Assembly (NCBI GenBank): GCA_024305745.1
Contig: JAHRBS010000003.1
Span: 2,914,001 to 2,978,000, forward strand
Reading direction: 5' to 3'
From: Polyporus tsugae
Taxonomy: Eukaryota; Basidiomycota; Agaricomycetes; Polyporales; Polyporaceae
DNA length: 64,000 bases
The position numbers and the translations under genes were made by a program. The notes below the pieces were generated by a model. The model was not told the DNA's origin, ran no database searches, and saw nothing but the letters and a program-made list of their open reading frames with translations. Each line of letters opens with the position of its first letter. The first letter of the stretch is position 1. Below, piece by piece: positions 46,099-59,500 of this stretch.

Positions 46099-46400
46099 GA
46101 GGCGTGTTGGATGCTGTTACATGATGGACACCCCCGTCGTGTGTACTGTATTTACTTACTTACCTCAAACGGTTTGAGTACCGTTTGGCATACACCGTAT
46201 ACAACACGACCTCGGGCTCTTTCGGGCATTCCTCCATCGGACTGCTATACATCCTGGCTACACAACATGTCCACGTTAATACAGTAAGTACGTATGAGGG
46301 CGACGCTCGACATGGCCCCTCGTCAAAGTCCACCAAGCACGAATAACAAACATCGCCAAAGATCGACCGCATGGCTATGTATCAGGCTCAGCACGCCCCG

Positions 46401-48277
46401 TCACCGCAGCCTGAACCACTCCGGGATCGCCCTCCACAGCCGCTCCCGCTCCCTCGTCGCCCACGCCTCCAGCGCGTGCGCGCACGCCGCGCAGTCCGCA
46501 AACTCGGCGCTCTTCAGCTGCCCCAGCTCCTCCGCGACGTACAGCGGGTCCGCGCACCCCCGCTCCCGGTCGAACAGGTAGTGCTGCGTCGCCAGCTCCA
46601 CCAGCTCCGCCAGGTCCTTCCGGCACCCCGCGGGCGTCACGCACATCGCGCGCCGCGCCGGCCCACCGCGGTTCCCGCCTCCCAGCCCGCTCGCGAGCCC
46701 GGGCATGCCCAGCACCCCAGTCGCAATGGCGTGCTGGGTGGAACGCTGGCGGCGGTGCGACTGGTGGTCGGACGCCGCGTGCTCCATGTTCTGGATGAGC
46801 GCCGTCACCGCGTGCTGCGCCGCCTCCTTGCCGAGCGCGAGGCGCTGGAGGTCGGCGGGGCAGAGGGTGTGCGAGAGCGAGGTGGGGCAATTAGGGTCGC
46901 GGGGGTCAAGGGGGCTGCCCGGCGCGGGCTCGAAGATGTGGGCGAAGCTGTGTCGCGAGAGCTCGTAGAATGCGGCGGGGAGGAGGTCGTCCGCGCCTAT
47001 TTCGCGGGCGAGGTTTATCACGGCCTGAGGGCGGTGATATATATATATATAGGGAGTGCGCGCGAGAACAGGTGATTGGATTGAGCGACAACAGGGCCGG
47101 GATGAGGAGGGGGTGTTACTCACGATTGGGTGCGGATATCGATTGCCTCGCGGCTGTCCGGTCTCCGCCTCATGCGCACGCGCGACGTCCTCGCGCAAAT
47201 CCCAGCCTTTCAGAGTGGATGGCCATGCTGTGCGGATGTGCGCCAAGGCTTTCTGCCGAGTGGTTTCCTCGATGAGGTACTTGCTAGAGAGACGGAGGAC
47301 GCCGGAGGAGGCTATGAAGTCACGGCGATCATTGCTGCCAAAGTTACTGATTTGGTAGAGCAAGTTAGTACAGTGCACAATGACTATTCGCCATGCATGA
47401 GTGAAACAGGCCATAATCCGGTGGCTCCAGAGGTATGCGATGAGAATACTGAGAGCTAGACAGCGGCAGTCTGGGAATCAGAACTTTTAGAAGACGACCC
47501 GCGAAGGAACAATGGAACAAGGGGCGAGGCAAGACGCGTCGGAATCGTGCGCGAAAGGACTCGGACATCGGTGGGAGGGTCCATCCATCTAGACGAAATC
47601 CAAAAGACGTTTTGGAACACGACCTGTCCTCCTCCTGTTTTTCGGGTCGTGTTCCAAAACAGCTGGTTTCGAGTCTAATGCTACACACATTGCACCAGGT
47701 CGCGATGAAAGAAAGAGGTGGTACAATACATCTGGTGAGGCTAGAGCCTGGAGGGGATGTTGGGGAGCCCCGTCCATGTTGCCGTTCCTCAACATATGTG
47801 GTTACACAACTAGCAGAGCGATCGAATGGAGGGAAAGCTACTAGCCAGGCAGCGAGCCTTGTCCAATTCGAACGCGAAGTGGGATCGGATATGGATGAAT
47901 CGCATCGATCGTCGAGGATGCAAAGCAACGGGAGGAGAATTATTGGACACGTACGGGCCGTCATATATGACCTTGACCAAGTTCGCCACATCCTCCGGGG
48001 AATCGTGCAGGTCCAGGACAGGGCAGCCCTCGAGTTGCTGTTCGTTGCGATCGGATTCGGGTGTCTGAGGGAGCGAGAAGAGGTCACGGAAGAAGACAGA
48101 CTTGCGACATAGCTGGGAGATGTGTACACGGAAGAGGGTGGAGTGAGCACGGAGGATTAGGGAGCCATCGGAGAACCAAAACTCGGGATGCTTGACGAGA
48201 AGACCTTGGCTCAGCTGCGACTGTAGAGATTCGGAAGATATGGAAGGAGTATTGTTGTCTAAGGATACATGAAGCAT
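46401..48277 (-). CDS. BTB/POZ domain protein, copy B
   Basis: Exons are 48,277-47,955, 47,346-47,124 and 47,024-46,401 (323, 223 and 624 nt), the same lengths and phases as copy A, giving 389 residues. Replacements relative to A are few (for example DNN for DGN near the start, and TPESDRNEQQ in the acidic loop). Intron 1 is 608 bp and contains a strong hairpin (47,609-47,660). Intron 2 is 99 bp, donor GTGAGT, with an (AT)7 tract at 47,037-47,050 that copy A lacks. Open frame and splice sites are intact. The function is as inferred for the family: BTB-mediated dimerisation, partner unknown. Confidence 0.82.
47037..47051. repeat. AT dinucleotide tract in BTB intron 2, copy B
   Basis: Seven AT units plus one A. 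Copy C has nine units at 57,185-57,203; copy A has none at this place. Confidence 0.85.
47609..47660. repeat. Perfect 16-bp inverted repeat in BTB intron 1, copy B
   Basis: GTTTTGGAACACGACC at 47,609-47,624 is the exact reverse complement of 47,645-47,660, with a 20-nt loop. In copy A the equivalent site (35,571-35,637) keeps TTTTGGAAC and GTTCCAAAA arms with a longer, diverged middle. Confidence 0.85.
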
Positions 48278-51200
48278 GAGAAGATGAACGTCCTGGCTGG
48301 AATACAACGAGGTCGGAACAATGACTGCCGTCGCGCGTTGAACGTCGCAGTGGGTGCACCAAAACGATTGGCTGGAAGGGGATGGCGTCTATGGGCCACA
48401 TGGATCTCAGATCTGCCCGATCGTCTGCGAGTCGATCGTCTGTCGGTCCGTCTGACCACTCGCACTCAACTGTCTGCACGGTCGACGTTTGACGGTCGGC
48501 CCTGCTCAGGTCTCACTCCATTCGCGTGCTCTTGGGCCATGTTCTGCTCGTTTGCCATCCGCCGGTGCCTTCCTTCCCCGCTGACATCTTTCAACAGCGA
48601 GACTCTGCATCCCAACTACGCGAATACACCCTACATACGTCCTCCCTCGACGCTGCTACCTCCATCACAGCCAGCCGGCACCTTTCCCACCTCTTGCACA
48701 CTTCAGGCCTCACGACGCGCTCCCTGTCGCTGCACCACGCCACTCCAGCTTCCCTCCGCCATGAACGACCCCATCTGGATGCCCCGTGGTCGCCGCTGTG
48801 CTGCTTTCGACCAACCCGTCGAGAAGCCGTCCCGGAACACGCCTCGCCCTCCCACTGTCCCGCCTGTGCCCTTGTACATTCATCCGCCGGTCCCGCCTCC
48901 TGGTTACCGCACTCTGTCCTCCATCATCCACCCTTCCCCCTGTCGACGTCCATCGCCTTCCCACAACTCTGGCTAGCAGTCGGCCCCACATCGCGCTCAT
49001 CGTCGCATCCCTCCAAGGCTCTTCGCCCCCGCCTAATCTCACCTCTCCATCTCTGCACTCCGGATCTGTGCACCACCTCCCCCGCCCTGGCCACAGCCGG
49101 CTCGTATCAACCGTGTACTCGCCCTCTAGTTCCCACAGACATCCTTCCGCCCGCAACTCGGGAATCCCCTTCAACGATGGCCCCGGCTTCCACCTCGCCT
49201 CTTGCGCTCCTACCCCCGGCCACCGACCGCGTACTCGCCATCCTCGACACACTCAAGGGCGTGCACTGTCGTTCGTACGCCGGTGAGTTCTCTGTCGCGG
49301 CTGAAAGTATTGACAACTAACCTGTGTCGCGGACTCCTGACCTGTGGCGAACGCAACACTGCGGCTTCCATCGGATGGTCAGAACAAGCGTGCACAAGAG
49401 AAAGCACAACTCGGACACATACCTCCAGGCCTGGCAATACCATCACCTCATTCAAATGCGACCGCCCGCGGATACCACCAGACGGTTCTCTCAGATCGAC
49501 TACGAGCAAATGATGGTGAGTCCCCAGTCGCCTGTTCGCACAGTTTAAGCCCGACAACGTACCTTTGACTCCGTGTGCTCACTCCATGCACGATGCGCGC
49601 CCCGCTACGCACACAGCAGACGGTCAGCACGACATGTACACCACGGACGATCATCTGCACCGTACCTCTGTAGCCCCGAGCGGACAAGGCCAAACGCGAT
49701 GGCGGACGGGCGACGTGTGCGTGGTGGACGCGCCTCCGTCCTCATGCCGACTTATATACTCCATGCCACGGTCCGTGCGCACTTCGCCTGCCAGCGTCCG
49801 GCCGCTCGTCTCGGCTAATACAGACGTGTACATTGCGTCGTCATGTTTCAGGCATCCAACAGCACGCTTCCACGCACCCCGAACACCGGCCCACTGCCGA
49901 TGTGGATTTGTCGTGGGCCATCTGAGGCGGTCCCTTGGCGGCTTGGTCGTCTGCGTCTTTGGTGCGTGCTCGATCCGCCACTGGTACTGTACGCGCTCGG
50001 GCCGCATTCCTCTGACCGTCCCGTACCGTAGGACTTGCGCTAGGTGGACGTTCTCCCTCCGTGCTTTGCATTCTTCAGCTGCCAGTTCCAAGGACAGGAC
50101 GGCCGCGACTGCTTCGTCGTGCTCAACATCGTTTGCACTCTCGAGGGGCTTTCCCAAGGCAATCCGCGGGCAGATCGTCTCATCCGCCCGCAGGTGTATC
50201 GCTATACGTACTTGGCCCTGGACTACTTGCCTGTCGTAAGGCACACCGTAGCCGGTCGTCCCCTGCGGCGTATGGCGAGGCCTGTGCATGGCCTAGGGCT
50301 CAGGACGACCAGGGTCCATGCTTCCTGGGTAATTGCGATCAGGACGAACTTAGGGTCAGCTGTTGACGGCGGTATTTGTCGGTACGGTGCGTTGACGACC
50401 GGTTCGCGTGGTTTTCGAATTGTTGAGAACACTGCGATCGGCGCAAAGACCTCCATCGTCCGTCTAGCGGGAGACCGTCTGGTGAGTGTATACTTGCAAC
50501 TTGTTTTATCCTCGCTGTTGTGCACTGCTATGTACGTAGAGGCGTCCGGGACAATGTGTGCGCATTGACAATAGATTTTTGCCGCTTACTTTCTTTGCAA
50601 CCCGCACCATGGTTGGGGGTGAACAAGGCACGGTGTGAGCCAATTTGCTTGAGGTTCTGCCGTAAGATTGAGAACATCTTCGCGTATCCCGACCCGTTCT
50701 TTCGATATTTGCTTACTGATAACGTGTCTGTAGCCAGACGTCGGGCTTGGCCGTCACTCCATGGCGGCCGTCGGCTGCCCAGTTCACACCTGCGATGACC
50801 GCCAGACACCGCTTCAGACGTCGCCGACGTCGCCTGTGCTTTCGGGAGCCACTCGTCCCGCTCGCAGGCACACCGCTACGCTTGGCTCCTGCATGGAGCT
50901 TGAAGCTTGAAGGCTTAGGCAACCACCGACACCGACTTCCTCCTCAACATCATGTGCACTTTCTGGGGATTTGCCCCTGGCCTGGCACCGCACTCTCACC
51001 TTGTGTCTCGGTGCTCGCGACTCCCGTTGCGTTGCTCTCCACGAATTCCCGAACGCACTGCAGCACACCTGCAGACTCGACCGTTTCGACACGGTCACCT
51101 CCGGATAGTAACCCCACCACTGCTCAGTGGCCGGACTCGGGCGGCCGTTCTTTAGCCCCACAGCGACGAAGCACGTCTGGCGGCCGAAGCAAAGCACGTA

Positions 51201-54200
51201 AGTAATAGTAATGTGCCTGGCAACACGTTCCCCAGACGTTTACAGACTCCGCAGCACAGGAACCATTGAACCCATGCGATCGCTGCGGAAGTCACGCCTG
51301 GTTATTCGAGTTTCAAGTGGCGGTACTTACTACCCGGAACTGGTCTCCATCGTCCGAAGAGAGAGAGGAGATCTCGGACGATGGGATCTAACTTGCTTTC
51401 GCTTTAGGGTTGTGTACGTATACGTGTGTTTGTACGCCCCGTCCAGACTCGGAGATGTCGCAAGTGGCACCAAGTGCGCGTTTGAAATACTTGATACATA
51501 TTTCGGTTCTCATCGGTGTTTTCGGCCATGGTGTGCTTGCTGTACTCGACTGCCGGACATGGACAGGGCTCCGTCTCGAAATCTCCAGCTGGGTATACGA
51601 GTGAGTAGACACTGGCACCACTGTGTGACGACATGGTCAAAGTCACGCTCGGCGCAAAAGCGGATGTCGATCCATGGTGATGTGCATGGCAACCGTATCA
51701 AGCCAATTTCGCTTGGCAGGATGGGCGTAAGATCAGGAGAATCTTTAATGACACGCAGAATCCGGCTCAGGTTCAGCCTGGATGTGTGCCCGTGGGTCAC
51801 GCTTCCGAAATTATATTACATTCATGTCTAGTACATACTGCCATGAGTTACAACTTGAACGGCGATCCAAACTGCATGCCGCGGGCACGAAGCTGGGGCT
51901 GACGAACTCACCCCATGGTGTAGACTATCATGTTCGCAGCAGTGGGAGATCCTCCGCTGGGTTCAAGTGGTGGATGCTCAGGGACGGGAGGCCTTGCGAC
52001 AGATGGTGTCCAGAGGGATAACAGGAACGGCTGACTTTGTCTCAGGCTGTCGGATCCGGAGAAGGCAGGCCGTACTACTCATCTATGCCCACACTGGTAC
52101 CATGCAACAAACCATCCCAGTCTCTGACGGGTTGCCAAAGGTCTGAACGGGATCCAGGGTGTGCCGTTGCATTGCGGAGTGCATGTATGAATGGTTAGGA
52201 AGCGAGTGTCGGCCCACCCCCCGCTTGAAGCTCAGCGCCGCTATCTTTGATTCTGCCAGCATCCAATCAGTCCTGTAAAACACGGTCGCAATGCTCGAAA
52301 GATGTGTTACTAGTGCAGAAATTGCTGACTTTGCTGGTGCCCGGTCTGTAGCACACATCCTCAGCGTGAATATTGTCAAAATCCTAGTCCCCAGCACTTT
52401 CTCTCATGACGACGATCCACTTTCGATTATCCATCTCAACTGACCGCTTTGAATGTTTCAAATCTCTATCGTGGTCGCGTTCACAACACACACGTCCCCT
52501 CTCAGCCTGCATTGGCCTAGGACAAAGCCGATAGTGTCGCACACGACTCGGGAGCGCCAGCAAAATAAATATAAACATGAATCAATGTACCAGCATGCAA
52601 GGCCAAAGTATATGACAGTGCATGCCGCGCACTGAGAATTACGAGCGGCTTTCCGACCGCGTAGTCAGGGTTTGGGCGCGAGGGTCTTGATATGCAATTA
52701 TTGGCTCGGAAATGTTTCACGGGCAACGCGGCGTGAAAACGCACAGCCCAGATACATCCGTCCCGATTGTACCTTTTCTGGATGCTCCGCCATAGTGACC
52801 GGGTATCAAACAGATGGAAAAACTGCATTGGGACTCACCCCAGCCAATGGTGCAAACACTCAATTCGAGTGCGTTCCTCCCATTCACATCGAGCGACTAG
52901 TAGCAATGGAGAGCACACCTAATGGCCATCGACATCAATACAAGTGAGACCTATGGGTGTGAAGTATGAAGAGCTTAGATGATAATATACACTATGGGAC
53001 GTACGACATGGAGACGAGCCCGTTGAAGCCGAGCATAGCAGCACGCCTGCGAGTGGCACGAGCTGTAGTAGCCGATCAAGGACGAAGCGACACTCCCAAC
53101 GTACGCGCGTCGGAAAGTACCTCGACCTGCAGAAAATATCTTGCCGTAGCAAATGGCATACCAAAAGTGATATGGCAGTCGGACGATGCCTCTCAATCTG
53201 CAGTGAAAGACAGCCATCACCGTGAGCGACCGCGACCCACGCTAGTTTTGTACGTACAAATACTGATGGCAATATTCTGTGCGTCCGAGGATTGCATTAG
53301 CATGATGAAAGACTCCAGTCGGTGGTGTCTGCAACCCCCGCCGTCGAACATGGCCCGCGGTAGGGGACTACATGATACAAAGTCAGATGTCTTCCCATGC
53401 ATCAAGGAGAGGGCATACCAAGTCGGGCGGGCACCTAGTTGGTGCTGAAGGAGAGGTGGTAGGTCGAAGTACACACACAATTTCGTCACTAAACTGTGCC
53501 AGCCCTCAATGGCCAATCGCGACATGCAACATAGTGAAGCGGCTCATTGAACAGCCACCCTGTTGCCAGAGTCGCTTATTTGGGCTCCGGGTATGTGCGA
53601 CGACTTACCGGTAACCACAATTGAGGTGTCTGTGAATATGCGGTCGCCAGACACGGTGGTGGGAAATTGGAAAGATGGCTGACGTACACTGGATCCGGAC
53701 TGGTGTTTGGTAACCTGGGTGATGGAGCCTTTTTCTCGGCTGTGGGCGTCGGGCATGCCGTGTTTCAACAAAGCGAACGAGGATGACCGCAACCTCGCAA
53801 CATCCGATCCCAGTGCTGTGGTTCCAGGCACACCGAGGCAAGAAACCAGCCAGGAACTTGGGGAACTTGAGGTACAGATGAAGAGTGTTTAGAGGCGGAG
53901 AAGATCAAAGATGCGCAGGTCTAGCATAACACAAATTCTGTAGCGGGCGGCGGACACGGCGGGGCACACAGTCAGGACATGGGTGTATCGGAGAGTAAAG
54001 AAGATTTGCGAGCTGGCCAGATCCGGACCGTAAACTCCGAGTACCACAAATGGCAAGTCCGGGCGCTTTCTCTTGTTGCTCTCCTCACCGTTTGCCATCC
54101 ATCTTGAATTTTCCTCCGTGATCGTCGCTGCTGCAATGCCCTTCTGGCGAGCTCTGGTAATTGCTAAAATATTTTGTGTATTATCCCACGCTGATTCTAC

Positions 54201-56476
54201 CATATCACAATCTCAGCACACGTTGAACGAGCCGAAGCCTAACTGTCTCTGTCTCCGGCTTCCGACCGCTCAGCCACCCCCCTGGATGCCTGGTACTGTC
54301 ACGCGAGATTGCTGGTTTATGCTGACGTACACCGCCATTGAACAAGCTTTAGGGCTGGGTGACAGGGTGGTTGAAAGCCGAAGCGCATCCGACGACCGCC
54401 CGGCCCCCGCTCGCTTGCAACTGCGACACACAATCAGGCCTAAAATTGTGTATTATGCTTAGGCGAAATAACATCCTGACCGTGGATGAGAGATTCCGTT
54501 GCTTGGTGCACGGGCAATGAGAAAAAGATTTCCAGGCAAGACTGTGCCTCGCAACCCTTTCACCCTGGCACACCGCTGCTGAGCTTGACCCTGACCGCTC
54601 TATCTGATGGCGCAACACGGCGTTAGGCGATATGTGGAAGAGCAATGACTTGTGCATCCAAACAATCCCTCGCTCCCATCCTTTCCCCCACTGTGTCGTC
54701 CCACCACACCGTCCCGCTCGCACCTTTACCCTCGACCGGTGTCCATGCACCACTGCTGCCCCTCTTCCCGGGTAACATCTCCGCCCTGCCCCTGTGCGAC
54801 TGTATGTGCCATGGGGCTTGCTGTCTCTGTCTTGCATTCCCCGCACAGAACTGACTGCATCCGAGCGGAGACAACCGAGGTGCACAAAACTCTCCCGACG
54901 GTCCCGGATTATCCTGGTACGTGTCTCCACCCGACTTACTATCCACTCGAGGTAGATCTAAGCTCACCATATTTTTGTTTTAGACCAGAGCACGCACCAT
55001 TCGCCCGGGCAAATCTTGCATGCGACGGAGCTGGACTGATGCGGCTGCACAATAAGGTAAGCATCGCGTTCGTGCGCTCGCATCCACATAACAAGACTGA
55101 CCGTATCTTCTCGGTTTCAGGGAGCACCACAATAATCTTCGAATTCCAGGCAGCTATCCAATCGTCCGGGCAACGTGAACGGACACGGCTGGCCGACCGT
55201 TGCACGGTTCCCCTCGAGCAGGCCCCGAAAAAGCTGCGGTGAGCACCAAGGTACGCTCCGATTAGTTGTTGTCCTTTCATGTGTTCGTGCGGGGTGGTGA
55301 TGTACGGGGAACGGCTGTATCCCGTCTCGCGTGTGGGCAATGCATGGCTGCGCGGCAGTCCGGCTGAGGTATTCCTGCACAATTTACGCTGTTGTGCACG
55401 GAAACTGTCATGCACGGACACAAACTTTATGTCGCGCAACGGCAAACAGGCAGTGACTGCCCGTTTGCCGTTGCGCGAACATCAACCACACCTGCATCTT
55501 GCCGACAGATACCGGCAGCTTTGGAGCGGTGTCACGTTCGCGTGGATGGGAAACTGTTGCGAGTACAGCACCGGACCCTAGGGAAGCGTCATGGTGAAAG
55601 CCGCAGGTGGACGCTGGCCTAATGACCTCGCCGGTCCGAGTCCTCGCTGCCGGGCGATGTTGACTCGACTTGGAACAGAACACCATCCAGTCAGCCGCCT
55701 GCACCATCTGTCACGGGCGCAGACTCCCGCACGACACGATCTGATCCGCACGGTGGACGAAGCAAAATTGAAGACGTGCTTACCTGCAAGCCAAGCATCT
55801 GTCCGCCGCCGTCCAGAGTCGTCTTCGTAATGAAGATGTCAGTAAATCTCAATATATCCACATGTGAGACGATTCTCCGGAAGATCTGCATTTGCAGCCT
55901 ATCACGTCAAAGGCCAGACGGCCTCCAGGGATGCGGGCAGATCCGGGTCACGAATTTGATTCCGCTGAGGTCACCTGTAACGGGCCAGTTGTGTTCTCTG
56001 TGCATGGACGGCATGCAGAGGTCTACGAGTGGGAGTCGGAGTCGGCGAGATGTAAGCAGCCGGGAGGACGGTGGCGGCGCGGGTCTTGAGAGTGCTCAGT
56101 GTGCGCGCGAGCAGCATCAATTGTGCCGACATTCAATACTCGTGCATCGCAATGATTGTACAGCCTCGCCCTTGCATCCGAGCGCTGCATATTAGCTAGA
56201 GTAGCACACGCACCAAATGCAAACTCTGTCAGACCGCTCAAAAAAGTCCTCGGACTGCAGCAGAACGCGGTTCGCACAACCACGCCGGATGGTTCACAAC
56301 CCCGCCGTCTGCACAGTACACAACTACGCCGTCCGCATAGGACACGATGACACCGTCCGCACAGTAGACAACGACGCTCCCTATCTCCCTCTTTCTCTCC
56401 GGTCATTTGCACTGCCAAGGAAATATTTGTGCCGCAACACGGACAAACAACTCCCGCCGCCGACGCACCGCACAAC
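48278..56476. other. About 8.2 kb of the repeat unit with no recognised gene (copy B)
   Basis: Collinear with 36,313-45,777 of copy A minus the transposon. Open frames include one of 206 codons at 51,211-51,831 plus and one of 212 codons at 49,651-50,289 minus. The corresponding copy A frames are broken or shorter, which argues against selection on them. Confidence 0.5.
55434..55476. repeat. 43-bp near-perfect palindrome, copy B
   Basis: The same sequence as 44,728-44,770 of copy A, including the single internal mismatch. Confidence 0.9.
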
Positions 56477-56548
56477 TTCATCAAAGTCCACCAAGCAAGA
56501 ATAACATTGCCAAAGATCGACCGCATGGGTACGCATCAGCACGCCCCG

Positions 56549-59500
56549 TCACCGCAGCCTGAACCACTCCGGGATCGCCCTCCACAGCCGCTCCCGCTCC
56601 CTCGTCGCCCACGCCTCCAGCACGTGCGCGCATGCCGTGCAGTCCGCAAACTCGGCGCTCTTCAGCTGCCCCAGCTCCTCCGCGACGTACAGCGGGTCCG
56701 CGCACCCCCGCTCCCGGTCGAACAGGTAGTGCTGCGTCGCCAGCTCCACCAGCTCCGCCAGGTCCTTCCGGCACCCCGCGGGCGTCACGCACATCGCACG
56801 CCGCGCCGGCCCACCGCGGTTCCCGCCTCCCAGCCCGCTCGCCAGCCCGGGCATGCCCAGCACCCCGGTCGCAATGGCGTGCTGGGTGGAACGCTGGCGG
56901 CGGTGCGACTGGTGGTCGGACGCCGCGTGCTCCATGTTCTGGATGAGCGCCGTCACCGCGTGCTGCGCCGCCTCCTTGCCGAGCGCGAGGCGCTGGAGGT
57001 CGGCGGGGCAGAGGGTGTGCGAGAGCGAGGTGGGGCAATTGGGGTCGCGGGGGTCAAGGGGGCTGCCCGGCGCGGGCTCGAAGATGTGGGCGAAGCTGTG
57101 TCGCGAGAGCTCGTAGAATGCGGCGGGGAGGAGGTCGTCCGCGCCTGTTTCGCGGGCGAGGTTTATCACGGCCTGAGGGCGGCGATATATATATATATAT
57201 ATAGGGAGTGCGCGCGAGAACAGGCGATTGGATTGAGCGACAACAGGGCCGGGATGAGGAGGGGGTGTTACTCACGATTGGGTGCGGATATCGATTGCCT
57301 CGCGGCTGTCCGGTCTCCGCCTCATGCGCACGCGCGACGTCCTCGCGCAAGTCCCAGCCTTTCAGAGTGGATGGCCATGCTGTGCGGATGTGCGCCAAGG
57401 CTTTCTGCCGAGTGGTTTCCTCGATGAGGTATTTGCTAGAGAGACGGAGGACACCGGAGGACGCCATGAAGTCACGTCGGTCATTGCTGCCAAAGTTACT
57501 GGTTTGGTAGAGCAAGTTAGGATAGTGGTTATTCACCGCGCGTGAGCGAAGCAGACCAGAAGGCGGCGGAAAAAAAAAGTGATCGGAATACTGCGGGCTA
57601 GACTGTTCCAGTCATGGAAGACGACCCGCGAAGGAAAATGTCAGGGTAAAATGGGAGTTTTCATCGAATCTCCCAGCGTGTGCAGCAACTGGTCCGTCCG
57701 ACGCGCCGCAGCGCCGAGCTCCGAGCGTCGCGCTCTCTCGATTGAGCATCCAACGCGATACCCTTCCGCTTGAGTCCGCCCTCCTCCTATCGCCAAAGGA
57801 GATATGTAAGCAGCGGGTCCTCCCCTGGAGACGCACTCTCCCGCTCATCCCCGCACGCTGCCTACAGGTAAGGTGCGTTGCTACTTACCGTCGCTCTCCG
57901 GCTCACGCACACACGCTGCCCACAGACGCTTTTTTCGCTACCTCCGTTCCCAACTGCAGGCGATTGGGTTATCGCCTGGCAACGCACTTCAGCCGCCGTC
58001 CTCTACGCTTTCCCGCACAGGAAGGACGAACTCGACGGCTACTACGCCCACGTTTTCTCACTTTTCGGAGCCATCCACGATGAGCACCACGGCCGCGTCC
58101 TCGACTACGACCGAGCCGTCCGCAAACCGAGTCGCTGCTCAGCGGATTCTTCTCACAGATTCCCACAGCTTCCACGATCTGCGCACATGATTCATCGACT
58201 CCATCGGAGCATGCGCACCTGGTACCTCCGGCGATGCCAGGAAGCGTGGCACTGCCAGCCGCAAGCCCACGGGCGGCGACGAGACCTGCCGCTGATGGAA
58301 CAGGGGTATTTGCAACAGCACTGACGCAGCTTGCAAGTACACAACCCACAAGTGCTCGAACTGCGCCTCCGCAGGGCACCCCGTCACCGGATGCCCCAAG
58401 GATGCAAAGTGCCTCGCTTCTTACGCCAATTCGTCTGGAGCGACTTCGATCCGCCGTCGCGCAGACTCGTCGATGTCTCTCTTACACAAGGAAGAAAGGA
58501 GAGGACATGTCCAAAACATCTGGGGAATTTCGCAGAGGTAGGGGGGTCCCTCTCTCCTCGCGCCAGGGTCCTTTCGCCCTCGCCGGTGCCCATGATCGCG
58601 ACCCGTCAATTCCTTGCTCCACGTCTTCGCGAAGGGAGGGGGGGCGTCCAAGTCAAGGCCTAACTCCAACTACACTATATATGCGTGCGTTGGAGCGTTG
58701 TTTTGCGTAGTTGACTAGACAGGAGGTTGGACGAAGTCGTCCTACCCACTCACAAAGAGGCTCACACTGCGCGACGTGCCCAGTACTTCGGGTAGCCGCT
58801 AGCTAGAGACATTCACCCATCGGCGTGAGGATCAACACGGCCGCTGACCCAATCCTACGAGTGTTATAATCGGCGTTAGCACCGAGATTGTACGACCCGT
58901 CGCGAAAACAGTGATTCGAGAAAAGCGTCGCAGTGTCGAGCACGCGACGACTTCGACGCGGGTGAAGGGCAAGCCCCAAACCCATCTATACCTTGAAGCG
59001 TATTGACCTGTGAGGAGCCGGACAGCCCCAAACTGGCTCTACCAAACAGTAGGCCTAGGCCCATTGGAGACGCGCTCCATGTTGCCATCCCTCAAAATGT
59101 GTGGTTACGCAACTAGCAGAGTGATCAGATGGGCTCAGGACAACCCTGCAGCAGCCTCAGGCCACAGCCCCGGCCCTCAGGAAGACCAGGCAGCACACAT
59201 AGGCGCCCAGCCAAGTTCTCCTGTGTGCTGATATGGGCAGTCAATATCAATGGCGAGCCTCGTCGGATTCGTACGCGAAGCGGGATCGGGCATGGATGAA
59301 TAGCATTGATCGCTGGCGATGGAAAACAGCGAGAGGAGAAGCATTGGACACGCACGGGCCGTCATATATGACCTTGACCAAGTTCGCCACATCCTCCGGG
59401 GAATCGTATAGGTCCAGGACGGGGCAGCCCTCGAGTTGCCGTTCGTTGCGATCGGATTCGGGTGTCTGAGGGAGCGAGAAGAGGTCACGGAAGAAGACAG

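Larger units (their letters stand above)
45787..56476. repeat. Segmental duplication, copy B (about 10.7 kb)
   Basis: It begins with ACAAGCCCCGCTCCATGCA, matching position 33,226 of copy A inside the methyltransferase gene, and ends at the same CCCGCCGCCGACG motif. It is collinear with copy A except for the missing 1,167-bp transposon, a shorter BTB intron 1 and small indels. Confidence 0.9.

Noticed and set aside
46371..47075. Plus-strand frame of 234 codons across BTB copy B (and 332 codons at 56,429-57,427)
   Set aside because: Antisense to the BTB exons, reads through introns, low-complexity Arg/Pro/Leu composition.
49651..50289. 212-codon minus-strand frame in copy B
   Set aside because: The copy A counterpart is half as long and differs at many residues including indels; looks non-coding.
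51211..51831. 206-codon plus-strand frame in copy B
   Set aside because: Broken into two shorter frames in copy A; no recognisable domain.
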